NCBI GenBank assembly: GCA_043228905.1
Contig: JBHGNT010000015.1
Coordinates: forward strand, 4,092,001 to 4,156,000
Length of the DNA: 64,000 nucleotides
Origin: Azolla caroliniana
Lineage: Eukaryota > Polypodiophyta
Direction: 5' to 3'
The notes below the pieces were generated by a model, which saw nothing but the letters and a program-made list of their open reading frames with translations, was not told the origin of the DNA and searched no databases. Shown here piece after piece: positions 32,801 to 44,008 of this stretch (position 1 is the first letter of the stretch; each line of letters starts with the position of its first letter). Both the position numbers and the translations under genes were made by a program.

Positions 32801-34038
32801 CTTATTGCAGTTCCCTGCAGCTACATTTTTTATACTATATCAGCATTATTGGTAAGGAGCTCAACATGCTTATTCTGCATAGAATAATCATGTTCACGTC
32901 CAAATTTTATATATCTAGAATTGATCGTAGAAAGAAAAAAGTGCACATAGAAATGTAGCACAAGAGCATACCGATAGGTTGTTCCCATCCTCTTTCACTT
33001 TCCTGTTCAGACTTTTCTTGATTTTGATCAAGGTCATCATTCTCTTTGCAAAGAATTCTACGAGTTTTTTCGGACCAAGAATCATTGTGTATTTCAGATT
33101 CTCCAACATTCCTGTCATGAATAAGACGCCTTCTATACTTAGGCAATGTACACATACTTCTTTTTCCCAAAGTTTAGGGGATTGAGTTCTTTCTACCTTT
33201 GGTGGTCAGGATTGATCGCTCTTGGGTCATGATTCTCAAGCACCTTCTCTTCAGGAGCTAAACCGTTTAATGATGAATACAAGTATTTATCATGATTAAT
33301 TGATTTCATATTGTGTTTCTCTAGCATCACTCCTTGGTAAAGAAAATCCTTTGAATCAATCAATGGATCTGAGCATCTATCAGGATAAGTTGCTTTTATG
33401 TTGTGTTTCTCTAGCATCATTCCTTTTTCGTGAAAATCTGTGACCGAGGTTGATGAATCTGAGCATCTCTCGGGATCGAATGTTTTCATATTGTCTTTCC
33501 CTGGCATCATCTCTTGATCAACAAAATCCTTCGTTGATTCGATCGATGAATCCATGTCATAGATGCTACCACTATGAGAAGCTGATGAATTTCCCTCTAA
33601 ATCATAATCATCACCATCCTTATCGAACTGAGAGTTCCAAAAAGTTTCATTTGCATGGCATGCTTCTTTATCTTCACCATCAGATGAATCTATGGAATAA
33701 CTTAAATAACCGTTCTGTGTTGATGGTAAAACCTTTTGGCCACCAAAGGCCTCATTTTTATCATCATGTTCAACCATTACTGGTATGCCTTCTTTATTGA
33801 GAGAAGGAACGTGATCTTCAGACCACAGAGGATTACCATAGACTAAGAGATGATTATCCTTGCCGTTATCATCCTTATCAAACCCTTCGTTTTCATCACT
33901 GTGGAAATCATAAGAAGAAAAGAAAGCGCCTTTCTGAAGAGAGTGTTGGAAACCATTCCCTTGGTTGAAATATGCTCTGTTTCTGCGTGCAAACCCAGTC
34001 ATTCTGTTTCTCCTCCTTCTCTGTGACGAGACGTCCAT
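29813..34038 (-). CDS. SAS-4/CPAP-like centriole assembly protein, spliced (partial model)
   Basis: Ten exons can be read on the minus strand. Exon 1 is 34038 to 33197 (or 33244). The rest are 33132/33137-32972, 32814-32623, 32441-32197, 31742-31446, 31229-31128, 30949-30788, 30393-30331, 30244-30095 and 29863-29813. Exons 3 to 9 keep one open frame with matching phases and GT-AG borders. The N-terminal ~500 residues are acidic, serine-rich and not recognised. Exons 5-9 form a coiled coil with RLRKERVRLEKQTK, LPTKKERNEIEELQKKIA, INRLRRTITALTEQIQSLQ and VKRYERFLQAEWG, in the order of the CPAP coiled coil. The family builds the centriole wall. The usual C-terminal G-box (TCP10) domain was not found: the exon at 29863 ends in TAG after 16 codons, although another frame there stays open. 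So the model may be truncated, or its 3' end may be missed. An open stretch at 29577-29672 could be another exon. Confidence 0.72.
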
Positions 34039-34264
34039 CGGATGAAGAAAGAGAAGGAGATGGGCAGTCTCCTCTGTTTCTCTACTCGCTGTTCTGTTTC
34101 TCTGTGTATGCTCTGTTCTGCTCTCTGCTTGATAATGGCTTCTGTTGGGGCAAGAAAAGGAAGGATTTCATGGAAGAGCTTTCTTGATGGAGTTTGTTAA
34201 AAGGTTTTTCAATGGTTTTTCTTTCTCTCTTCTCTTCTTCTCTACACACTCTCTCTCTCTCATC

Positions 34265-34555
34265 GTCTATTTACCAGAATGCCCCTCCTTGAAAGTTCCA
34301 AATTTACCAAACTACCCCTATGTCCAAAAAATTACACTTTATAAAGTAATTTATACACTCAAATCTTTGGTAAATAGGGCTACTTCGGGTCCATCTCTTC
34401 CATCTTAGGGCTAGCTAGTTCTAGTCCATTTCTTCAATCTTTGGTAAATAGGGCTTGTAGATTTTAGTGTATAATTGCTTTATAAAGTGTAATGTTTTGG
34501 ACATAAGGGTAGTTTTGTATATTTGGAACTTCCAAAGGCATTCTGATAAATACAC
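34265..34555. repeat. Imperfect inverted repeat near the CPAP-like gene start
   Basis: The arms are ~34265-34378 and ~34458-34555. The shared core is TTATAAAGTGTAAT...TTGGACATA and its complement. A direct repeat of CTTTGGTAAATAGGGCT sits at the inner edges. It is foldback or MITE-like and lies ~230 bp upstream of the start codon. Confidence 0.6.
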
Positions 34556-34679
34556 GAACTTCCAAGGGTATCCTCGTACTTTTCCCTAATAATAATAATA
34601 ATAACTTCATCATGTTCCATGCATATGCTCTTGAAGCATGGCGCGTGGCGTACGGCCGACACCCCAGCACTAGCAGTCG

Positions 34680-35260
34680 GCAAGGCAACCGGTTCGGTTC
34701 GGCCGACACCCAGCACTAGCAATCGGTTCGGTTTGGTTCGGTTCAAGATTGTCAAACTCGAACCCTCTAAAACCGAAACCGTTTCAAAATTTTAAAACTT
34801 AAACCGAACCCAACCACAAAACCGTTTAGAGCGAACCATTACAAAAAAAAAATCAAGCTCCAAACCAAAAGGGTTTTAGAGACTTTCGAATTGTTTTAAA
34901 CCGTTAATACCACCGCGATTGCGCGGTTCGGCTTTGGTTTTCAAGTTAGGTCAAACTTCAAAATTTCACATTTTTACTTTAAATATCTTCAAATTTTCAA
35001 TATTTATAGATTTTTCTTAAAATATCAAAATTAGGCTTAAAATATTCAAAAAGAAAATTATTGAGCGTAAATCCTAAACCATCAAACTGTTTGAACCAAA
35101 ACAACGTTCACTTGATAAATGCTTGAACCGAACCGATAAACCCCCCAAACCAAATGGAACCGTTTACAAAAACCTGAACCTGAACCGAACCGAACCATTT
35201 AAAGTGTTATGCCATGGTTTCACGATTTGGTTTGGCTTGAACCGAAATGTTGTTGATTAT
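34680..35260. repeat. Low-complexity AACCGAACC-type repeats
   Basis: GGTTCGGTTCGG and AACCGAACCGAACC words recur on both strands. No coding content was seen. Confidence 0.6.
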
Positions 35261-35262
35261 TA

Positions 35263-35336
35263 CCCAGCACAAAGAACTTTGATTGATTGTTCATGTCCAC
35301 GAGAGACTTAAATACATCTATGGGGCCAACCTTGTG

Positions 35337-35374
<38 letters not shown>

Positions 35375-35835
35375 CTCAACACAAAGAACTTTGATTGGTT
35401 GTTCATGACCATGAGAGACTTAAATACATCTATGGGGGCAACCCTGTGGAGAGGGAGGAAGAGAGAGACCCAGCACAAAGAACTTTGATCGATTTGTTCA
35501 TGTCCATGACAAACTTAAATAAATCTATGGGTCCAACCTTGTGGAGAGGAAGAAAGAAAGAGACCCAACACAAAGAACTTTGATCAATTGATAAAAAATA
35601 CTAAAGTAGTATAAACCAATAAGAAAAAAAAAACAAAAAAACAAAAAAACAAAAAAGAACTTTGATCAATTTCTTCATGTCCACAAGAGAAGTAAATACA
35701 TTTATGGGGCAAACCTTGTGGAGAGGAAGAAATAGAGAGACCCAACACAAAGAACTTTGATCGATTTGTTCATGTCCACAAGAGAATTAAATACATCTAT
35801 GGGGCCAACCTTGTGGAGAGGGAGAGAGATTATAT
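35263..35835. repeat. Tandem repeat, about six ~100-bp units
   Basis: Each unit contains CACAAAGAACTTTGAT, then TTCATGTCCA, then CATCTATGGGGCCAACC, then TTGTGGAGAG. A (GA)n run expands one unit at 35340-35372. No gene was seen. Confidence 0.85.
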
Positions 35836-36285
35836 TAGATTAAATTTTTTAAGCGTCGGTAGAGAGGTCAAATTTGACTTTATGGAACCTAAATCGGCAT
35901 ATCATCTTGTATGTAAGTCCTTCCCAAGAAGGGAGTTTACTACTCTATCATAAAAACTCTCGATTTCAAAATAATGCATGCACATATGTGCTCGCCTTCA
36001 TTGGTGTATATTTGAGTACGACACTTGCATTATCATGCTCATCTAACAAGTTATAATATTTCTTGCAAATTACCTTATAAGCCGAGCATGTTATAAGTAA
36101 GTGGTATTCATCCTCCTTATTCTACATACCTTATTTTGTGATGACACCAAAACGATCTATTGGGTCATAGCCAGATGGTTCCTTGGTGGGTTCTCAATTT
36201 GTTCGAAATGATGGACAGTTTGTGCAATAATGGCTCACGTGATGATCAGAATAATTGAAGGTTGCTTCAATTCAAGCTAATGCCA
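35836..36285. other. Unassigned sequence
   Basis: No gene, RNA or repeat edge recognised. Confidence 0.4.
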
Positions 36286-36289
36286 TATT

Positions 36290-36770
36290 CATTTCTTTTG
36301 AACTAGTTGGTTGGTCATAGACAAACCTCTTCTTTAAAGAGGCATAACTCTCCTCTGCCTTCACATGCAATTGGTTTCACATGTTAACATCTTGCCACAT
36401 CATCCTTAGTGCCTCTAGCAATCTATCCTCAATGATCAAATACTTCATAGCATCACCTGAGAGATCTAGTAAATCTTGTACTCTCTACCTCTTAAACCAT
36501 TTCAACACAACCACCTTGCCAAATGAGAGTATTTTGCTCTTATTAGTTTTTTGTACCTTGCACCACTTTTCTGATATATATTTGTATACTCTTTGCATGG
36601 CTAGTACCTCTATGGGTCTAGCACCTATTTCTAATACCTTGAAAGGATAGGTTGTTGAGGATTTTAGCCCCCCAATTGTCTACATAAGAACTTCTTTTGG
36701 ATTTTCTCTACTTCATTCCATGCACTAAGTGGGGCTGCCTTATGAAACCCAAATCCAATATCCTGCACTT
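36290..36770 (-). pseudogene. Decayed LINE (non-LTR retrotransposon) remnant
   Basis: Across frames the minus strand gives WNEVEKIQKKFLCRQLG, IGARPIEVLAMQRVYKYIS and RLLEALRMMW. This resembles the region after the reverse transcriptase of plant LINEs. Frame changes make it inactive. Confidence 0.5.
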
Positions 36771-36849
36771 GTTACGTGATTACAGGGCCACCATGAGACC
36801 ATCATTACAGAAGACATTTGTGATGAAGTAACCATATGATGGGCCACAT

Positions 36850-37152
36850 GGACCTATGGCAAAGTCGGTGGCGTCGATTTCAACCTGGAAAGGGCGGGTG
36901 GGGTTGGGGTGGACTAACATGGGGGCGGAGAGAAAAGCTGCTTTGAGGGCATTAAAATCATTGTGTGTCGAGGGGGTCCAAAGAAATGGAGTATCTTTTT
37001 GGGTAAGCTGGATGAGAGGTTGGACTAGGGAAGAGAACCCGTCTATATATTGTCTATAAAAATTTGCAAAACCAAGAAACGATTGTACCTCTTTCAGCCG
37101 AGTCGGGAGAGGCCAATTAGTGATTGCTGCTACCTTGTGTTCATCCATTGTG
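36850..37152 (-). pseudogene. Element G (Ty3/Gypsy): RNase H-side piece
   Basis: The frame reads GITMDEHKVAAITNWPLP, then VQSFLGFANFYRQYI, then FQVEIDATDFAIG, the end of a Gypsy reverse transcriptase and the start of RNase H. It joins in frame to SYIISPT at 58348-58375 once element A is ignored. It ends abruptly near the LINE remnant. Confidence 0.85.
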
Positions 37153-37157
37153 ATCCC

Positions 37158-37800
37158 TGAAAGGAATACGGCTTCCTAAGCTATGCTTGGCCACAATTGA
37201 GACGTCAGATCAAGCACAGAAAACAGGGATGTGATGAGATGTATCTACACACGAAACAATAAAGAAGAGAGTGCACTGGATGTTAATGTGGAAAACCCAA
37301 ATCTGGGAAAAACCACGACATCCCTCAAACTGCAAAATATCACTATATCAAGATTACAACAATGGGGCACAGAGGTAACGACCCCTTGCTCCCTCGCTTC
37401 GCCACTAGGCGGTTACAACAGAGCCGGCGACCTCTTCCTCTCTCTCTCTCTCTCTCTCTTCTCTGTACATAGTTACGCTCTGAATTATCGCCACAACGAT
37501 AATAATACAACCAGCTCTACATCATTACTATTAAGTTTGCCCTAGGTCATATTTATATTAATATGACTTTCGGGCTATTTACAAATATAGCCCCAGTGGG
37601 CTCTCTGGAACATATTTACATATATGTCCCTTCCATCCGATGAGAGGTTCTCACCGGGCCTGCAACATCCGGTTCTCACCGGGTCTTCCGTTGTCGGGTA
37701 CTCCACATCCGGATTCGTCCTCGGCCTATCAGCCTCGATCGAGTTGCTCATCAACACTGTTCTTCTCACTTCCCATTCGGGAGGGACCTGTTTCCTAACA
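37158..37800 (-). repeat. Element A 3' LTR (643 bp)
   Basis: The ends are TGAAAGG and CCTAACA on the plus strand. The purine tract AAGGGGGAGTT precedes it on the minus strand. It is shorter than the 5' LTR because it has fewer internal ~40-bp repeats. Confidence 0.88.
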
Positions 37801-38556
37801 AACTCCCCCTTCACTCCGGCATGGGATGTCTTACTAGTCCGATCCGCTTCCGACATGCATCCAACTTGTCGGGTATCAGTACTTTGGTCAACATATCTGA
37901 CCCATTCTCGGTTGTGTGGATCTTCGTCAGTGCGAACTCTCGATCTTCTACTCGCTCCCGGATCCAATGATACCTACGTTGGATGTGCTTCGTCCTGGAA
38001 TGGTACACTGCATTCTTAGCAAGGTGGATGGCACTTTGATTGTCGCAATAGAGTCAATATTCATCTTGCCGGATACCGAGCTCACTGATGAAGTCCTTCA
38101 TCCATAGTATTTCCTTGCCGGCTTCCACAGTCGCCATGTACTCCGCCTTCGTGGTTGACAACACAACCGTCTTCTGCAGCCTTGACTGTCATTACATACT
38201 CGGATGTGGACCGACTGGTATCCATATCAGCCAACATGTCCGAATTGGTAAAACCGTCAAGTTGAAGTTTACCGAAGACGAATTGGAGACATATATACGA
38301 AGTGCCCTTCAGGCACCGGAGTATCCATTTGACCGCGTTCCAGTGCTCCTTGTCGGGATTGCTCATAAACCGGCTCACCACTCCGACTGCGTATCCAATA
38401 TCCGGCCGAGTAGACACCATTGCGTACATCAAGCTCATGACGGTAGAGGCATATGGAACCTTCACCATATCCGCCTTCTCTGCTTTCGTCTTCGGGCTTT
38501 GCTTACCGGATAATCTGCAGTTTGCCGGGAGTGTCGATCCGACCGGTTTTTCTTCT
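37801..38556 (-). pseudogene. Element A pol, end of RT plus RNase H
   Basis: It continues the A frame with KPVGSTLPANCRLSGKQSP, YAMVSTRPDIGYAVGVVSRF and WILRCLKGTSYICL, then RNase H. A deletion and frameshift near 38200 removes the GGAVSWQSR segment seen in element H. The tail HIQRRYHWIRERV-like region is intact in another frame. Confidence 0.8.
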
Positions 38557-38785
38557 TGTTGAGAGACAAGCTCAACATCGGCCGGATCGGATGAAGAAGC
38601 CGAGGACCGGATCGGTTGGGACCGATCGGTTAGGCCGAGTACATAAACCGGGAGATCGTTAGGAAAGATATTCCGTGAGGAATATATTTGGGAGTTAGTG
38701 TAGGGGCTCTTGATGAGCATTGAAGTACTGTCAGTACTTCGGTCAGTCCTTCTAGGGCTTGTATAAAAGTGTTCACTGAGCACGT

Positions 38786-39450
38786 TGTCGTGATGCGGCA
38801 TGTCTAGTGCGAGAAAAAAATCAAAAATTGAGGATCCACACACATTTCACGAATACTTGTAAAAATGAAAATAAATAAACCTAGGTCACAATGGCATTGA
38901 GTGCATGTAGAGGGTTGCAAGTAGGATTTGAACCTTGCACCTCTAAGATAAGAGGCAATTACCTTACCACTAAAGCTACTACTAAGTGCTTTAGATGTTC
39001 TATATTTCTTTCTCATATTCAATATTCCGTAGGAAACAAACGAACAAAACCGTGTACACAAAACCACGGTTTTAAGCCCATGGTTTCCTGCATGTCTCAA
39101 AGCAAAACTGTGTGCATAGAAACCATGGCTCCAAGCCCATGGTTTTGTGCATGGACAAACCTATAAAACCCCTAGTACGGCTTGTGTAAGGGGGGGGCTC
39201 AATATGATATGACCATCATCATCACCATCAATAATATAAGCTTCTATTTCTTCTTCTTCGCATCTATCTTGTAATTATTTATCTACTTCTCAAAGTGTAC
39301 AATCTTCAATCTTCTCAAGTGTAATAGGTCTTCCTCCAATCTTACATTCACATCGTCCTCTTCTCAATACCTTGACGGACATCCTCCTTGGTCCAAGACC
39401 CCGGTGGTCCCGCTCAAGCGAAGCACGCTCGCACGCGCATCTTCGCGACA
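38786..39450 (+). repeat. Element C 5' LTR (665 bp)
   Basis: It begins TGTCGTGATG and ends TTCGCGACA. A tRNA-like module on the minus strand lies at 38910-38987. A few substitutions and one 5-nt indel separate it from the 3' LTR. Confidence 0.9.
38910..38987 (-). other. tRNA-like A-box/B-box module in element C LTR
   Basis: The minus strand reads TAGCTTTAGTGGTAAGG (A box) and ~45 nt later GCAAGGTTCAAATCC (B box). Antisense to the element, as in E. Confidence 0.6.
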
Positions 39451-39454
39451 TTTT

Positions 39455-39472
39455 TGGTGAACCCGACATGAA
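39455..39472 (+). promoter_or_regulatory. Primer-binding site for tRNA-Trp (element C)
   Basis: TGGTGAACCCGACATGAA, 4 nt after the LTR. One mismatch to the E and D sites. Confidence 0.85.
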
Positions 39473-39566
39473 GAGCGGTAGGGGAGGATGAAGCTGGACG
39501 AGGAATATGTAATGAAGGCAATGTCAAAGATGATGATGGAGTTTTCAAGAGAAGGGAAAACACGAC

Positions 39567-41813
39567 ATGCGGCCCAACAAGCCGTCGAAAGCATGTTCAA
39601 GAGGAGTGAAGGAAGCAATGAGGCTGGAGTACTTTTGTCAAGTGGTGGCCGAACCAATCTTCGAAGAGATTAAAGAGATTCAAAAAACTCACGATTCGTG
39701 GGTGTCCTTCAAAGAAGCTTTACGAGAGTCATATGGTTACAAAGAGCAAAAGGGACGAGGTCTGTATGAGTTTCACGAATGGGTGTCATTGAGAAAGACC
39801 CACCAGAGTGCTATGCATGCATTCATTGAGTTTGAGTATCGCTTCGCTCAACTCTCGGACCGGGATCGAAGATTGGTGGGGGTGAATAAAGTTCTGATGT
39901 TTGTAAAGTCAATCGATCGGAATGAAAGGAAGGCCATTGGAATCCAACTCGAGGATGACAATGGTGAAAATGGCCTCACTGAGGATTGGGCCAAAGTGGA
40001 AAGGGTATGCCGACAACACGATAAGAGGGAGATGAGACTCTCATCGACAACAACACGACCCACAAGGGATGTTCAAAGGAGAATGGGATGTGGCAATAAA
40101 AACCCACTGAAGGAAGAAAGCTCGAAGAGGGAAGCTTAGACAGAACTCAACATAGAAGCCTTGATGAGAGAGGCATTAATGAACTTAAAGGCACAAGTCG
40201 AGGTTGAAGAGAAGATGAAAACAAAACCGAGGAAAATGGTGATCGACGAAGAGGAGACCTCCCCACAAATGCAGACTATTGATGCGGCCAATACGAAGGC
40301 CCAGGTTCGGTATGACAGTACCATGGGAGAAGGTGTGAAACAAACCACCTTCTCGACTTATGGAGGAACGACGGTCGAGAGAAGGGCCGAAGACTCGAGA
40401 GCGGGAAATGCTGCTTTAAGAGTGGACGAGCATTTCGGAACACATGTTGTGTCCGAAATATCGAGTAATGAAGGTGCAAGCATGAGGGAAGCTTGCTGGA
40501 TCAAGGGATGTAAAGAGTGCGAGGTCGACGTGATTGAGGCGGTAGCCACGAGGAACGACATCGAGTCGCAGATGGCTAAGGAAGAGTCCACGACGAATGA
40601 CCGTGTCGAGACTTTCCCAACACTTGATCTAGAGACTTGGGCAGTTGCGTCCGAGAGCCAACATGAGACCCAAGAGACAGAAAGTGGTGGGGAAGAAAAT
40701 ATTGAAGACAATGCGAATAATAACATTGAGCGAAAGATGGCTACGGATGAGAAGACGGTGACCGATGGTGTCAACGTTCTCCCCACAATTGTTCCTGAGA
40801 CTTCGGCAGTTGTGCTCGAGTGTCAACGTGAGACCGGAGAGATGGAAGGTGACGGCAAGAAATCGAAGGACCAAAGCGTCGATGAGGACGATGACCACAG
40901 ACGAAGGGATCCCTCCACACCGGTTCCGGAGACTTCGGCAGTTGTGCCCAAGAGCCAACATAAGACCGGAGAGATGGAAGGTGGCGGCGAGGAGATGAGG
41001 GTCGAAGCCAGCACATACAGAGGAACGATGGCCAACAAAGAGGCCAAAAACAAAGCTACAATAGAGTTCAATGAAGAGCCAAAGAGCGGAAAGAAAGGAA
41101 GAACCGGAATACAATCTGGATGGAAGATGAAGCCGTTGGTATTCCGACCCGAACGGAAGCCAACCCGAACGAGAGTTGATCAACCGGGCCCGACCCAACT
41201 GAAAACCGGATGGAAACTAACCCGGACGAAAGGCGATCATCTGAGTCTGATTCGGCCGAATGTGAATCCGAACGAAGGCCGACCAAGCCAGAAGTTGATT
41301 GGTCGAGACCGATCCCGACAGAGGTTGAGCCGGCCTAGACGGAGGTCGAAGCAAACGAGCCGCGACATCCAGTCGAGGCTGTTGAGCATAAGGAAAGGCA
41401 AGCATGAGACAAGAAAGGATGATAAAGAAAAGTTAAGTGACCAAGGAGATGGCAGAGATGAAGGTGGCACATGCACGAGGCATGAAGCGTTATGCTCGGG
41501 AGGAGCAAAGGGAGCCATGACAACTAGACATGGCAATAAAACAGGTGAGCGAATGATATGGTGGATCGGATGGCAACGACAGTTCGAAGTAGACGGCAAA
41601 AAGACGGTGCGGACGAGGCGCAAGAAAGGAGGAAATCAAACACCAACTGCCTTTGACCCTTCCACATCACTCTTTTCTTCTTGGCACATACCGGAGGATG
41701 TGCGGTTTGGTGGGGGTGGATGTCGTGATGTGGCATGTCTAGTGCGAGAAAAAAATCAAAAATTGAGGATCCACACACATTTCACGAATACTTGTAAAAA
41801 TGAAAATAAATAA
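39567..41813 (+). pseudogene. Element C gag-like ORF with one amber stop
   Basis: It is open from 39567 to 41813 apart from a TAG at 40137-40139 (EA*TEL, probably from CAG). The capsid-like N-terminus (SWVSFKEALRESYGYKEQKG, FIEFEYRFAQLSDRDRRLV, VKSIDRNERKAIGIQLED) closely matches element E. The extreme N-terminus is in another frame (MKLDEEYVMKAMSKMM at 39488), so a frameshift lies near 39620. The middle repeats VPETSAVVxxxQxxTGEMEG units. The C-terminus shares IWWIGW with E, and the frame runs into the 3' LTR. Confidence 0.8.
41684..41703 (+). promoter_or_regulatory. Conserved pre-PPT hairpin (element C)
   Basis: GCACATACCGGAGGATGTGC is followed by the G-rich purine tract and the LTR at 41721. 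It is read in a different codon frame from element E. Confidence 0.75.
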
Positions 41814-42380
41814 ACCTAGGTCACAATGGCATTGAGTGCATGTAGAGGGTTGCAAGTAGGATTTGAACCTTGCACCTCTAAGATAAGAGGCAATTACCTT
41901 ACCACTAAAGCTACTACTAAGTGCTTTAGATGTTCTATATTTCTTTCTCATATTCAGTATTCCGTAGGAAACAAACGAACAAAACCGTGTACACAAAACC
42001 ACGGTTTTAAGCCCATGGTTTCCTGCATGTCTCAAAACTGTGTGCATAGAAACCATGGCTCCAAGCCCATGGTTTTGTGCATGGACAAACCTATAAAACC
42101 CCTAGTACGGCTTGTGTACGGGGGGGGCTCAATATGATATGACCATCATCATCACCATCAATAATATAAGCTTCTATTTCTTCTTCTTCGCATCTATCTT
42201 GTAATTATTTATCTACTTCTCAAAGTGTACAATCTTCAATCTTCTCAAGTGTAATAGGTCTTCCTCCAATCTTACATTCACATCGTCCTCTTCTCAATAC
42301 CTTGACGGACATCCTCCTTGGTCCAAGACCCCGGTGGTCCCGCTCAAGCGAAGCACGCTCGCACGCGCATCTTCGCGACA
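41721..42380 (+). repeat. Element C 3' LTR (660 bp)
   Basis: Same ends and content as 38786-39450. The tRNA-like module is at ~41845-41922. Confidence 0.9.
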
Positions 42381-42542
42381 ACGTCTTATGTACAGAGATT
42401 GAGTATTATTGTGGAATATAGTTTTTTGTGTTTCTCTCTCTGTCTCTCCTGCGTATACCGTGTAAGCCTAAGCTCTCCATTGAACCTGAGTTTCCTTCCT
42501 CTGTTCTGTCTTCATACTTGCTTCCGCACGCTACTTTCTACA

Positions 42543-42554
42543 TGGTATCAGAGC
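42543..42554 (+). promoter_or_regulatory. Primer-binding site for tRNA-iMet (element B)
   Basis: TGGTATCAGAGC directly follows the 5' LTR end at 42542. Confidence 0.9.
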
Positions 42555-42613
42555 GCGAGGGTTGAGAACCTCTCTACAGCCGACACAACTTGACGAAGAA
42601 GAACAAGAAAACG

Positions 42614-43546
42614 ATGGATAGAGGCATGGCGAGCTCGCTTCCAACAGAGAAGCTTGACAGAACCAACTACGCGTCTGGGTCCTACAAGATGCACCAATAC
42701 CTGCTCGGGCACGGCTACTGGAGTTATGTCGAAGGAGCTAATGACGCGGCACCCGAATCGACACACAGAGACTTCCCGTCGTGGGAGCAATCGGCGAGCA
42801 GGGTATTGTACTGCTTCGCGTCGTGTGTGGGTGAAAAACTATTGAGCTATGTTCAGGATGCAAAGACGCCGAAGGGTGCGTGGGAAAATCTGAAGAAGAT
42901 TTTCGCCGCGAGCACCACAACCAGGAAGCTTCAGCTCCGACAGGAGTTGAGCAACCTACGACAACGCGACTTGTCGGTGGCGGACTATACCTCGAAGATC
43001 AAGGATATCTGCGACTCCCTCGCCTCCATAGAGGTGAACATCGAGGAGAGCGAGATGGTCCAGATCTGTCTCGGAGGTTTGGCGTCGAAGTTCGGAGCGT
43101 TCCGAACGGCTGTGTGTACCCGGGAGAATACGCCGTCCTTTTTCGACTTACAGTCGATGCTCCTGGTAGAGGAGAACCATGCGGGTGCGTCGACGAGCAC
43201 GCACACCGACAGCAAGATGTTGTACACAGAGGGAGAAAGGCCCCATGGTCGTGGCGGACGAGGCGAGTCGGTACGCAATGGAAGCGGCCGACGTGATCAA
43301 GGAAGAAGGCACCGAAGTGATGCCGACAGCAACTCCGGACCCTCCGGAAACAGGGGGAGTCGAAGCGATGAGAACCGGCAAGGGAAGGCAATCGCGGAGT
43401 GCTGGTACTGTGGCAAGAAAGGCCACAGGGAAAGCGAGTGCTGGAAGAAGCGCGCCGATTCGGAGAGAACTGGTTCCGGGAACGGCTCCAGACATACCGA
43501 CAAGGGAAATCGGCAGCGATCGCACTACGCCAAAGACTCCGATTAA
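42614..43546 (+). CDS. Element B gag
   Basis: It starts MDRGMASSLPTEKLDRTNYA, the first ATG after the primer site; 311 codons are open. A UBN2-type capsid region (WENLKKIFAASTTTRKLQL, YTSKIKDICDSL, CLGGLASKFGAFRTAV) is followed by the CCHC knuckle CWYCGKKGHRESEC at about residue 270. It binds and packages element RNA. The following sequence jumps straight to the pre-RT linker, so protease and integrase were deleted. Confidence 0.85.
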   Translation: MDRGMASSLPTEKLDRTNYASGSYKMHQYLLGHGYWSYVEGANDAAPESTHRDFPSWEQSASRVLYCFASCVGEKLLSYVQDAKTPKGAWENLKKIFAASTTTRKLQLRQELSNLRQRDLSVADYTSKIKDICDSLASIEVNIEESEMVQICLGGLASKFGAFRTAVCTRENTPSFFDLQSMLLVEENHAGASTSTHTDSKMLYTEGERPHGRGGRGESVRNGSGRRDQGRRHRSDADSNSGPSGNRGSRSDENRQGKAIAECWYCGKKGHRESECWKKRADSERTGSGNGSRHTDKGNRQRSHYAKDSD

Positions 43547-43998
43547 GTGGACCGATTGGACGACTGAGTCGATACGACCAGTCCGATGAAGAGCCGGCGA
43601 GTAGTGGAGACTCGGCCGTGCATTCCCCGCGCAGGAAGCCGAGGAGACGGCTTACGCGCAAAGAGAAAGGGAAGAAGAAAGTGTCGGATTCCGGCACGGA
43701 AAGGAACGAGTCAGACCGACGCGAGTCCGACTCCGAGGGAACCGGTGACGGGTCTTTAAAGGTGAAGACCGCGTCGACCGAGAAGGCCTCGACATCGGCT
43801 AATGTGAGATTATGCCGATCTACCCGCCAGAAGAACCCAGTTGTGCGGTTCGGATACAACGACTACATGGCGCATCATTATGCGTACATGACTCGTGTAG
43901 CGAAAGTGCGTGAGCCGGAGAGCTACGCAGAAGCGGCTAAAGACGCGAATTGGCGAGCCGCGATGGAGGAAGAGATGCACGCATTGGCGGAGAACGAG
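43547..43998 (+). pseudogene. Element B linker and start of RT
   Basis: In a frame different from gag it encodes a charged linker (SRYDQSDEEPASSGDSAVHS) and then EPESYAEAAKDANWRAAMEEEMHALAENE, the pre-RT motif of Copia. Element D interrupts it after this motif. Confidence 0.75.
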
Positions 43999-44008
43999 AA
44001 CCAATTTG

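Larger units (their letters stand above)
38786..42380 (+). mobile_element. Element C: gag-only LTR retrotransposon of the TGTCG group
   Basis: The LTRs are 38786-39450 (665 bp) and 41721-42380 (660 bp). The 4-bp duplication ACGT lies at 38782-38785 and 42381-42384. It is inserted in the 5' LTR of element B, and the uninterrupted site can be read in B's 3' LTR. It has a tRNA-Trp primer site, a hairpin and a purine tract. No pol is present. Confidence 0.93.

Noticed and set aside
33450-33800. 116-aa plus-strand ORF
   Set aside because: Antisense to exon 1 of the CPAP-like gene, with no own motifs.
38557-38785. Treating 38.56-38.79 kb as a solo LTR
   Set aside because: It is the first part of the element B 5' LTR. 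The rest resumes at 42385 after element C, and both halves add up to exactly the 387 bp of the 3' LTR.
42999-43859. 286-aa minus-strand ORF
   Set aside because: Opposite strand of the element B gag, which has recognisable Copia gag and CCHC motifs; the minus frame has none.
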